A DNA stretch of 7,261 nucleotides from Roseiarcus sp031367195 (lineage in GTDB: Bacteria > Pseudomonadota > Alphaproteobacteria > Rhizobiales > Beijerinckiaceae), in contig JANLPL010000423.1 of assembly GCA_031367195.1 (NCBI GenBank), forward strand, positions 1 to 7,261. The letters are read 5' to 3'. The position numbers were made by a program, and so were the translations under genes. Numbering within the stretch: position 1 is the first letter of the stretch; every line of letters begins with the position of its first letter. Shown here one piece after another: positions 1 to 5,321 of this stretch. The notes under the pieces are model-generated. The model was given only the letters and a program-made list of their open reading frames with translations, had not been told where the DNA came from and made no database searches.

Positions 1-164
1 CCCGCCTGAAGCGGCGCAACGCTCCCGGCCCGCCACGACCGGGCGACCGACAGACCTTCAAAAGCTTCTATCGGAGCCCGTCCACGGCAGGCAGGCCATA
101 GAACGCCGCGTACGCCCCAATTCACCAATAACGCGGCCAAAGTGATACTCAGTCCGACAGGCTG
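1..164. other. No assignable gene downstream of ctaA
   Basis: No RNA gene, terminator with a U-tract, or recognisable protein is visible here. On the minus strand the reading frame that follows the ctaA stop codon stays open for 54 codons to the window edge. Its first part is hydrophobic (residues such as LAALLVNWG), but it has no ATG and no Shine-Dalgarno sequence, and long open frames are common by chance at this G/C content. A weak stem (GCCTG/CGGGC on the minus strand, around 84-100) is present but too short to call a terminator. Confidence 0.5.
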
Positions 165-1217
165 CTAGGCGGCTTCGTCGCGCGTGGCGCTGGCGTGGGC
201 GGCGGCGAGGCCGAACAGGATCAGCGCGAAAGCCTGATGCGTCAATGCCGCGTGGAGCGGAACCCCCATCACCAGCGTGACGATGCCCAGCCCCGCCTGC
301 GCGAGCGCGGCGGCGGCGAGGATGGCGGCGCGACGGGCGAGCGCGCCGCCAACCCGCACCGCCGCGATCGCCTGCGCGAGCGCGAACACCACCACGAGAT
401 AGGCGACCATGCGGTGATCGAATTGCGTCGTCGTCACATCGTCCCAGATCGCGCGAATCGGAGGCTGCGTCGCAAACATGCCGGTCGGGATCAGGCGCCC
501 GTCCATCAGCGGCCAGGTGTTGTAAACAAGGCCCGCGCGCAGGCCCGCCACCAGCGCGCCCAGCCCGAGTTGCGCGAACACCAGGGCGGCGAACACATGC
601 GCGGCCGTGGTGAAACGGCTGGCGCCCAGTCGCGCGGCACGTGCGCGGGCGCCCACCGTCGCATAGATCAACGTCGCAAAGGTTGCGGCGGCGATAAGAA
701 GATGCAGCGCCAGCCGCTGCTGCGCGACCTCGGTGCGCTCAGACAAGCCCGAGGCGACCATCCACCAGCCGACGATCGGCTCCAGCGCCAGCAGCGCCGT
801 CGCCAGCCCGACGCGGGCGCCCAGGCGCCCCTTCAGCCGGCCGGCCGCCCAGAAATACAGCGCGGGAATGATGTAGATCAGCCCGAGCACGCGCGCGAGC
901 AAACGGTGGCTCCATTCCCACCAGAAGATCGTCTTGAACCCCTCCAGCGTCATGTCGGTGTTCAGCCTGGCGAATTGCGGGATCTCCTTGTAGCGCGCGA
1001 ATTCCGCCTGCCAGTCCGCCAGACTGAGCGGCGGCAGGACGCCCGTCACCGGCTTCCACTGGGTGATCGAAAGGCCGGATTCGGTCAGCCGCGTCGCGCC
1101 GCCGACCAGAACCATCGCCAGGATCAGCGCCGCGCTCAGCATCAGCCAGAAGCGCACGAGCCCCTCGCTCGTCGCCGCGCGGGCAGCGCTTTGGGGCAAA
1201 ACAGCTTGCTTCGCCAT
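165..1217 (-). CDS. ctaA: Heme A synthase (COX15/CtaA family, type 2)
   Basis: This 350-residue integral membrane protein matches heme A synthase, which oxidises the C8 methyl group of heme O to a formyl group to make heme A for aa3-type cytochrome oxidases. Seen in the sequence: a first membrane segment (about 22-40) running into GGATRLTESGLSITQWKP (39-56), a family hallmark. The four expected heme-ligand histidines are present: H104 in EWSHR, H172 in LALHL, H268 in FDHRM and H327 in THQ. E101 of EWSHR is the conserved glutamate. YNTWPLMDG (232-240) is also typical. Length and about eight hydrophobic segments fit the family. There is no cysteine pair in the loops, unlike the Bacillus form. 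The usual LQG before GWWMV reads LEP here (145-147), a minor variation judged from memory. The ATG at 1217 has only a poor Shine-Dalgarno sequence. It lies 95 bp downstream of the DsbD-like gene on the same strand and may be co-transcribed with it. Confidence 0.95.
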   Translation of the reverse strand: MAKQAVLPQSAARAATSEGLVRFWLMLSAALILAMVLVGGATRLTESGLSITQWKPVTGVLPPLSLADWQAEFARYKEIPQFARLNTDMTLEGFKTIFWWEWSHRLLARVLGLIYIIPALYFWAAGRLKGRLGARVGLATALLALEPIVGWWMVASGLSERTEVAQQRLALHLLIAAATFATLIYATVGARARAARLGASRFTTAAHVFAALVFAQLGLGALVAGLRAGLVYNTWPLMDGRLIPTGMFATQPPIRAIWDDVTTTQFDHRMVAYLVVVFALAQAIAAVRVGGALARRAAILAAAALAQAGLGIVTLVMGVPLHAALTHQAFALILFGLAAAHASATRDEAA

Positions 1218-1312
1218 CTGGAAATCCGCATCGAAAGGCGCCCCGGCGCGCCCCGCGGCGATTTAGGCGCTTGGCCGCCGCCCGACAATCCGCGTCGTCG
1301 TCGCACCCGGCC

Positions 1313-2086
1313 TCACCCGCCCAGCGTCACGCGCGTTTCCTGCGCTCCCGTGTCGGTCTTGATCGTCAAACGCAGACCGATCGGCGGTTTGGCCCCCTCG
1401 GGCGCCTGCTTGAGGGCGAGGCCGTAACAACGCCCGTCCGCCTCGCGTTTCGGCTCGATCCAGAACCCCTCGGGCGCTTCGAGGAACATTTCGCGCGGCG
1501 CCGCGGCGAAGCACAGGCGCCAGGATTTGTCGCCGGACGGGCTCGCCGCGACGCCGAGCGCCTCCGGCGCGACCGGTTTCGGCACGCTCGCGCGCGCCTG
1601 CGCCAACGTCGCCAAATAAGGCGAGACGCCCTTTTGCCCGAGCGTCAGCGTCGCGTCCGCGCGCGCTGGCAGGCAGATTTTTTCGCACACGCCGTAATCG
1701 ACATGAACGGCGAGCCGCACCGGCTTCGCCGGATCGGCGGGCGTGACGCGCAGCGGCAACGTCACCGCATCGCGATAGCCGAACGCCACGCTGCCGTCCG
1801 GCTCGGGGATTTGCACAGGCGCGGGAAAATCGACCTCGACCCTGGCGACATTGTCGGACCGGGAGAAATCGAAGCTCGGCGGCACGCCCGCCTCGCCGGG
1901 GTCGCGCCAATAGGTGATCGCGCCGGGGCTCAACGCGATCTCCAGGCCCACGCCCTCGGCGTCGGCGATCAGCCGCGCGCGCGATTTCGCCGAGGCCGAC
2001 CAGTCGGACTCGAACGGGCCGGCAGCGTATGCGGGGGTGGCGAGGAGAAAGGCGAGAACGGTCGCGCGAAAAGTCATCGGATTCAT
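1313..2086 (-). CDS. Secreted DsbD N-terminal (alpha) domain-like protein, stand-alone
   Basis: This 257-residue protein starts with a signal peptide: a hydrophobic run at about 8-18 ends in the cleavage-type site AYA-AG (19-23), so export to the periplasm is expected. The mature part resembles the N-terminal immunoglobulin-like domain of DsbD/ScsB thiol:disulfide reductases. The key signature is DYGVCEKICLP (130-140), a C-x3-C pair (C134, C138) matching the DY-x-C-x3-C-x-P pattern of these domains. Two further cysteines sit at C192 and C220. The DsbD transmembrane and thioredoxin domains are absent, so it would need a separate electron donor. The role is inferred: periplasmic thiol-disulfide exchange, possibly in cytochrome or oxidase maturation given ctaA downstream. 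ATG codons at 2086 and 2077 (MTFRATVLAF) are both possible starts; neither has a strong Shine-Dalgarno sequence, and both retain the signal peptide. Confidence 0.85.
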   Translation of the reverse strand: MNPMTFRATVLAFLLATPAYAAGPFESDWSASAKSRARLIADAEGVGLEIALSPGAITYWRDPGEAGVPPSFDFSRSDNVARVEVDFPAPVQIPEPDGSVAFGYRDAVTLPLRVTPADPAKPVRLAVHVDYGVCEKICLPARADATLTLGQKGVSPYLATLAQARASVPKPVAPEALGVAASPSGDKSWRLCFAAAPREMFLEAPEGFWIEPKREADGRCYGLALKQAPEGAKPPIGLRLTIKTDTGAQETRVTLGG

Positions 2087-2198
2087 CCGGCTGTATCCCT
2101 GTTGCGGGGTGAAGTATCACAGCCTTTTCGGGCGCGATCCCTATTGGTGATCCCCGCGCGTGAGCACGACCCAGCGGATCCCCCGCCAAGCGCCTGCG
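2087..2198. other. Intergenic region upstream of the DsbD-like gene
   Basis: These 112 bp separate the end of the unnamed low-GC gene from the DsbD-like gene on the same strand. I see no convincing -35/-10 pair and no hairpin followed by a T-run. A promoter for the DsbD-like/ctaA pair is expected here or upstream, but I cannot place it. Confidence 0.35.
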
Positions 2199-2864
2199 CT
2201 AGGGTTGCATCTGCGCCAAGGCGTTTTGCAGCAGCGTCAGCCATGAGTCATAAGAAGCGCCCGCGGCGAACCGTATCCGCGCGAACCTGTCTAGATACCC
2301 GTACATAAGTCGACCGGGCTCAGCCCAATGGACTTGACCTGCCAACGCCGCAGTCGGCGCCACCATGACCCATAGCAAAACCGCCTTTCCGCGCGCGGAG
2401 ATCGATTTTGCCAATCCATCCGCCATTTCACCTTTATTCGTTTCGTTTTCGGCGCGATACACAAGCAACTTGTCGCCTGTCTCAATTTCTTCCATCAACT
2501 TTCTGGCGAGAAATTTATAATGCGTACTCAATTTCTCAAGAACGTATTCCTTTGTGTGTCGTGTCGAGTCGTGCGCGGTATGAAATTCAAACCCGTACCG
2601 GCGATTGGTCGTTATCCACTCCCCTCTATATCCCTCGTTTACATCAATTAGTCCTGGTTCTCCGATTCCCTCAAATCCGTTTGTGATCGCTTCGATCAGT
2701 CCCGCTATCGGAGTGTAACCAAAGCGAAATAGTCCAGGCTGCTCCACCTTGCAGTGGCGTTGAATAAGCCCAAGCTCGCAAGAAACGCCAAGATTTTCTA
2801 CCTTAGTGAGAGTATCTGCAAGGTCAAGTCGGGGTGCCAGAAGGCGAAAATCTTGGTCAGCCAT
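2199..2864 (-). CDS. Conserved protein of unnamed family (S-C-E-L-G-x-x-Q-R motif), low G/C
   Basis: The function is not known. The 221-residue soluble protein has no signal peptide or membrane segment. Its most distinctive part is the N-terminal motif LGVSCELGLIQRHC (25-38) followed by PGLFRFGYTPIAGLIEAI (43-60). Next come GFEFHTAHD (91-99), RKLMEEIETGDKLLVYR (121-137) and a C-terminal YLDRFARIRFA (190-200). From memory, this order of motifs recurs in unnamed alphaproteobacterial proteins sometimes found near polysaccharide or glycosyltransferase genes. The S-x-C motif also recalls the DUF1796 papain-like group; both links are unproven. The start at 2864 is chosen because AGGA (2873-2870) sits 5 nt upstream; an in-frame ATG at 2942 would add 26 residues without such a site. 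The gene is much AT-richer than its neighbours (23 G+C of 60 at 2461-2520, 29 of 60 at 2521-2580), suggesting recent acquisition. Confidence 0.75.
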   Translation of the reverse strand: MADQDFRLLAPRLDLADTLTKVENLGVSCELGLIQRHCKVEQPGLFRFGYTPIAGLIEAITNGFEGIGEPGLIDVNEGYRGEWITTNRRYGFEFHTAHDSTRHTKEYVLEKLSTHYKFLARKLMEEIETGDKLLVYRAENETNKGEMADGLAKSISARGKAVLLWVMVAPTAALAGQVHWAEPGRLMYGYLDRFARIRFAAGASYDSWLTLLQNALAQMQP

Positions 2865-2869
2865 TTTGA

Positions 2870-2873
2870 TCCT
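2870..2873 (-). promoter_or_regulatory. Shine-Dalgarno sequence of the unnamed low-GC gene
   Basis: On the minus strand AGGA lies 5 nt before the ATG at 2864. It decides the start of the 221-residue protein against the in-frame ATG at 2942. The stop codon TAG of a small upstream open frame (2872-3039) overlaps this site. Confidence 0.55.
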
Positions 2874-3039
2874 AACACTCGAATAAGTGGCTTTTGACCT
2901 GCAACTCCGAATTTGCAGTAGTGGCGCAAAAACCACACCCATTCAATCGCGGCGACCATACAAAATCATCCGATACAAGATCGCCGCGCGGCTGCACGAG
3001 CACCGCCAACGTTGCGGCAAAACGGGTTTCAAGTCTCAT
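2872..3039 (-). CDS. Possible small ORF (55 aa) upstream of the low-GC gene
   Basis: An ATG-initiated frame of 55 codons ends in a TAG that overlaps the Shine-Dalgarno sequence of the following gene, an arrangement that would permit translational coupling. The product is unrecognised: it begins MRLETRFAATLAVLVQ and contains a C-x2-C pair (GCGFCATT, 34-41) and a C-terminal cysteine. GAGAAG abuts the ATG directly, which is too close for a normal ribosome-binding site. It could be a remnant of inserted DNA or simply a chance frame. Confidence 0.2.
   Translation of the reverse strand: MRLETRFAATLAVLVQPRGDLVSDDFVWSPRLNGCGFCATTANSELQVKSHLFEC
2948..2988. repeat. Short inverted repeat (8-bp arms)
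   Basis: CGCGGCGA at 2948-2955 is matched perfectly by its reverse complement TCGCCGCG at 2981-2988, with 25 nt between the arms. The interval contains two ATACAA copies. It lies upstream of the low-GC gene and inside the possible small ORF. It could form a stem or bind a protein, but G/C-rich 8-mers of this kind can arise by chance. Confidence 0.3.
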
Positions 3040-3099
3040 CTTCTCACAGTTGCATCGGACCACCCACAATCAGGATCATCCGCTCCGCCTCGTAGCCCA

Positions 3100-3299
3100 C
3101 GAAGCGAAGCTAGCGATCACGTTGAACAGGTCCCCGGCGCCTAAGCAAACCTTCGTGGGCAGGCCAACGCTTCGCGTTTCCCGGGGCGAAGCCATCCATC
3201 CTCTCCGTGCCGCCTCAGTTCGCGATTTCCCCCGATCTACGGCCAATTTCGTTGCCAAAGGTGCTTGGGACAACGGTGGATCGCTTCGGCTCACGCTCG
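3100..3299. repeat. Imperfect terminal-inverted-repeat pair, possible degenerate MITE-like element
   Basis: CGAAGCGAAGCTAGCGATC at 3100-3118 resembles the reverse complement of the 21 bases at 3279-3299 (GATCGCTTCGGC followed by TCACGCTCG). Both arms share the inner AGCGATC and the outer CGA...GCG...AGC, with small gaps. The segment between them has no convincing gene. It contains a perfect small hairpin, AACGC-ttc-GCGTT, at 3166-3178. A non-autonomous, decayed repeat is a reasonable reading, but no target-site duplication could be identified. Confidence 0.35.
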
Positions 3300-3310
3300 C
3301 GATGACGGCG
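3279..3310 (+). repeat. Dispersed-repeat-like motif (GATCGCTTCGGCTCACGCTC...GATGACG)
   Basis: The sequence GATCGCTTCGGCTCACGCTC followed by GCGATGACGGCG resembles a motif I recall as common between genes in alphaproteobacterial genomes (GCTTCGC...GCTCGC-ATGACG type). It is imperfectly self-complementary. Its presence marks this region as repeat-derived rather than coding. Copy number cannot be judged from one window. Confidence 0.4.
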
Positions 3311-3436
3311 TTGGTTTTCCAGAGAATCTCTGCTTAGGTCTGACCCTCAATATACTGCGGGCGCGCGACAGGTTGAAGTTTTCTCGGGCTATGTCGAAAA
3401 GCCGGGCGGCTTGGCGGCGCACATCCCTTTTTCCTT

Positions 3437-3464
3437 TTGACAGCGCGTCTCCGGCGCGTAGCAT
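3437..3464 (+). promoter_or_regulatory. Candidate sigma-70 type promoter of yqgE
   Basis: A perfect TTGACA (-35) lies at 3437-3442. After a 16-nt spacer, TAGCAT at 3459-3464 matches four of six bases of TATAAT. A start about 7 nt downstream would fall at or next to the ATG at 3472, which would make the yqgE mRNA leaderless or nearly so. A separate TATACT at 3351-3356 is a good -10 hexamer by itself but has no acceptable -35 partner. Confidence 0.4.
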
Positions 3465-3471
3465 GAGAGAC

Positions 3472-4077
3472 ATGAAAAGACCGGCCGGCGCTCCGATCGA
3501 ACATAGCTACGAGGGAAAGGTGCTGATCGCCACGCCCGCGCTACGGGACGGCGTGTTCGACCGCTCGGTCGTCTATATCTGCACCCATCGCGCCGACGGC
3601 GCCATGGGCATTGTCGTCAATCAGCGCGCCAGCGAGGTGCGTTTCTCCAAATTGCTGGTGCAGTTGGAGATCGTGAAGGAGGCCGAGGCGATCCGGCTGC
3701 CGCGTCGGGTCGACGAGATCGGCGTGCTGCGCGGCGGGCCGGTCGACACCGGGCGCGGCTTCGTCCTCCATTCCGCCGATTACGCCGCAGCCGATTCCAC
3801 CGTCCAGATCGACCAGGACATCTGCCTCACCGCGACGCTCGACATTTTGCGCGCGATCGCCAACGGCGGCGGGCCGGCGCGGGCGGTGCTGGCGCTGGGC
3901 TGCGCGGGCTGGGCGGCCGGACAGCTCGAAAGCGAGATGCTCACCAATGCCTGGCTGGTCGGCCCGGCCGATGGCGACCTGTTGTTCGGCGGCGATTTCG
4001 CGCATAAATACGATCATGCTTTGGCGCTGCTTGGCGCTCACGCCGCGCATCTCTCGTTCGACGCAGGCCACGCCTGA
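3472..4077 (+). CDS. yqgE: YqgE/AlgH family protein (DUF179)
   Basis: This 201-residue protein has the YqgE/AlgH family motifs in order: EGKVLIATPAL (14-24), DGAMGIVVNQ (42-51), GGPVDTGRGFVLHS (88-101), LALGCAGWAAGQLESE (140-155) and NAWLVGPADGDLLFG (159-173). These proteins are cytosolic and conserved in many proteobacteria. Their biochemical role is not settled; the name AlgH comes from an effect on alginate production in Pseudomonas. No signal peptide or membrane segment is seen. ATG 3472 and ATG 3463 (three residues longer) are both possible. I prefer 3472 because the family begins close to the EGKVLIA strand and because the candidate -10 hexamer overlaps ATG 3463. An ATG at 3391 would add a basic, non-family extension and is unlikely. 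It converges on recF with a 2-nt gap. Confidence 0.93.
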   Translation: MKRPAGAPIEHSYEGKVLIATPALRDGVFDRSVVYICTHRADGAMGIVVNQRASEVRFSKLLVQLEIVKEAEAIRLPRRVDEIGVLRGGPVDTGRGFVLHSADYAAADSTVQIDQDICLTATLDILRAIANGGGPARAVLALGCAGWAAGQLESEMLTNAWLVGPADGDLLFGGDFAHKYDHALALLGAHAAHLSFDAGHA

Positions 4078-4079
4078 CT

Positions 4080-5231
4080 TTAGGTCGTGAGCGCGACGCC
4101 GCTGCCCGAAACCTCGTAGCGCGCGCCGCCGAGCGTGGCGAAGGCGGCAGGATCCGCGCCGGTGAGAAAAGCCTGCCCGCCAATGCGCGTCAGGGCCGCG
4201 AACAATGCCTCGCGCCGGCGCGGATCGAAATGCGCGGCGATCTCGTCCAGCAGCGCGATCGGCGCGATGCCCGACATGTCCGCAACCAGCTTGGCGTGCG
4301 CCAGCACGATGCCGACCAGCAGCGCCTTCTGCTCGCCGGTGGAGGCGCGCGCGGCGGGCGCGCTTTTCGGCCCATGCGTCACGTTGAGATCGGTGAGATG
4401 CGGCCCGAGCAGCGCGCGACCCGCCGTGGCGTCGCGCCCGCGTCCCTCGCGCAGCGCCGAACGATAGCGCTCCTCCGCCTCCAGCGCCGGACCGTGCGCC
4501 AACATCGCCTCGATATCGCCCGCCAGCGCGATTCCGGCCCAGGGAAACGGGCTCTCGTCGTCGCGCTCGGCCAGAATGCCCGCGCTGAGCCGGCCGACGC
4601 ATTCCGCGCGGGCGGCTGCGACAGCCACGCCGAGTTCCGCCGCCTCGCGCTCGATGGCGTCGAGCCAGGCGCCGTTGCGTCCGCCCTCCTCCAACAGCTT
4701 GTTGCGGCCGCGCAACGCCCGTTCGAACTGCCCCACCCGCGCGCCATGGACGGGATCGATAGCGAGCACCAGCCGGTCAAGAAATTTGCGCCGCTCGGAG
4801 GCGGGCCCGCTCAGCAGCGGGTCCATCGCCGGGGTCAGCCAGACGAGCCGCATATGATCGGAAAAGGCGCGCGCCGAGGCGACGGGGGCGCGATCGATCC
4901 GGTTGACACGTTCCGCGTCCGGTTCGACGCCCAGCCCCATGGACCTGACGTCGCCGTCCTCCTCGACCTCGACGGCAACGGAGAAACCGCCCGCGCCTGC
5001 GATGCGCGCGCAATCGCCGTGCTCGGCCCGGCGCAGACCGCGCCCCGGCGAAAACAGCGACAGCGCCTCCAGCAGATTGGTCTTGCCGGCGCCGTTTTCG
5101 CCCACGAACGCCACCAGGTCAGCGTCGAATCGCACGTCGAGCGTGGCATAGGAGCGGAAATCGCGCAGGATCAGCCGCCGCACGCGCGGACGGCGGCGCG
5201 GAACTTCAGGCGGGCCGGACATTTCGCGCAT
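4080..5231 (-). CDS. recF: DNA replication/repair ATPase RecF
   Basis: RecF is an SMC/ABC-type ATPase that binds gapped DNA and, with RecO and RecR, loads RecA for gap repair and restart of stalled forks. In the 383-residue product, RLILRDFRSY (19-28) leads into Walker A GENGAGKT (44-51). The ABC signature STGEQKALL lies at 297-305, Walker B ALLDE at 326-330, and the switch region QAFLTGAD follows. Length fits alphaproteobacterial RecF. Two in-frame ATGs (5231, MREMSG; 5222, MSGPPE) are possible and neither has a clear Shine-Dalgarno sequence, so the start is uncertain by three residues. The frame stays open far upstream into the complement of the dehydrogenase, but that part has no RecF homology. 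dnaA, dnaN and gyrB, frequent recF neighbours, are not adjacent. The gene is divergent from the dehydrogenase and convergent with yqgE. Confidence 0.96.
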   Translation of the reverse strand: MREMSGPPEVPRRRPRVRRLILRDFRSYATLDVRFDADLVAFVGENGAGKTNLLEALSLFSPGRGLRRAEHGDCARIAGAGGFSVAVEVEEDGDVRSMGLGVEPDAERVNRIDRAPVASARAFSDHMRLVWLTPAMDPLLSGPASERRKFLDRLVLAIDPVHGARVGQFERALRGRNKLLEEGGRNGAWLDAIEREAAELGVAVAAARAECVGRLSAGILAERDDESPFPWAGIALAGDIEAMLAHGPALEAEERYRSALREGRGRDATAGRALLGPHLTDLNVTHGPKSAPAARASTGEQKALLVGIVLAHAKLVADMSGIAPIALLDEIAAHFDPRRREALFAALTRIGGQAFLTGADPAAFATLGGARYEVSGSGVALTT

Positions 5232-5241
5232 GTCGCACGGC

Positions 5242-5265
5242 GGCGGGCTATAGAAAAGCCCCGCC
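5242..5265. promoter_or_regulatory. Hairpin in the recF / dehydrogenase divergent intergenic region
   Basis: GGCGGGCT (5242-5249) pairs with AGCCCCGCC (5257-5265) with one bulged C and the 7-nt loop ATAGAAA. It ends 10 nt upstream of the first recF ATG and 56 nt upstream of the dehydrogenase GTG. It could be an operator shared by divergent promoters or a 5'-UTR stem limiting recF translation. The minus strand across the loop reads TTTCTAT, a possible -10-like element, without a clear -35. Confidence 0.35.
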
Positions 5266-5307
5266 TTGCGCAGTTGCCTCCCGGCGGCGCATCCTGCGCG
5301 CGCCATT

Positions 5308-5317
5308 GAGGGGAGAA
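5308..5317 (+). promoter_or_regulatory. Shine-Dalgarno sequence of the 2-hydroxyacid dehydrogenase gene
   Basis: The purine run GAGGGGAGAA ends 4 nt before the GTG at 5322. An in-frame TGA at 5307-5309 closes the frame immediately upstream, so GTG 5322 is the first usable start codon. Together these fix the start. Confidence 0.8.
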
Positions 5318-5321
5318 ACGC

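Noticed and set aside
1218..1312. G/C-rich palindromic sequence (around GGCGCGCC) between the DsbD-like gene and ctaA as a terminator
   Set aside because: No stable stem of adequate length is followed by a T-run on the minus strand; the short palindromes fit the high G/C content.
195..1427. 410-codon plus-strand frame antisense to ctaA
   Set aside because: It is a shadow frame with an Arg/His/Gln-rich translation, while the minus strand encodes a complete heme A synthase.
1263..2189. 308-codon minus-strand frame overlapping the DsbD-like gene
   Set aside because: It is an out-of-frame shadow with an Arg-rich translation. The alternative frame has a signal peptide and a family Cys motif.
3076..3294. 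72-codon minus-strand frame in the repeat-like region
   Set aside because: It lies wholly within the putative degenerate repeat, has no ribosome-binding site, and its translation looks like repeat-derived peptide rather than a protein.
2894..3337. 147-codon plus-strand frame upstream of yqgE
   Set aside because: It has no Shine-Dalgarno sequence or domain, a biased composition, and spans the inverted-repeat segment; probably chance.
3265..3471. N-terminal extension of yqgE to 3265 or 3391
   Set aside because: The extra residues are basic and not family-like, and the TTGACA promoter element lies inside this stretch.
4230..5309. 359-codon plus-strand frame antisense to recF
   Set aside because: It is a shadow of recF codon structure in high-GC DNA, with an Arg/Gln/Ala-rich translation and no recognisable domain.
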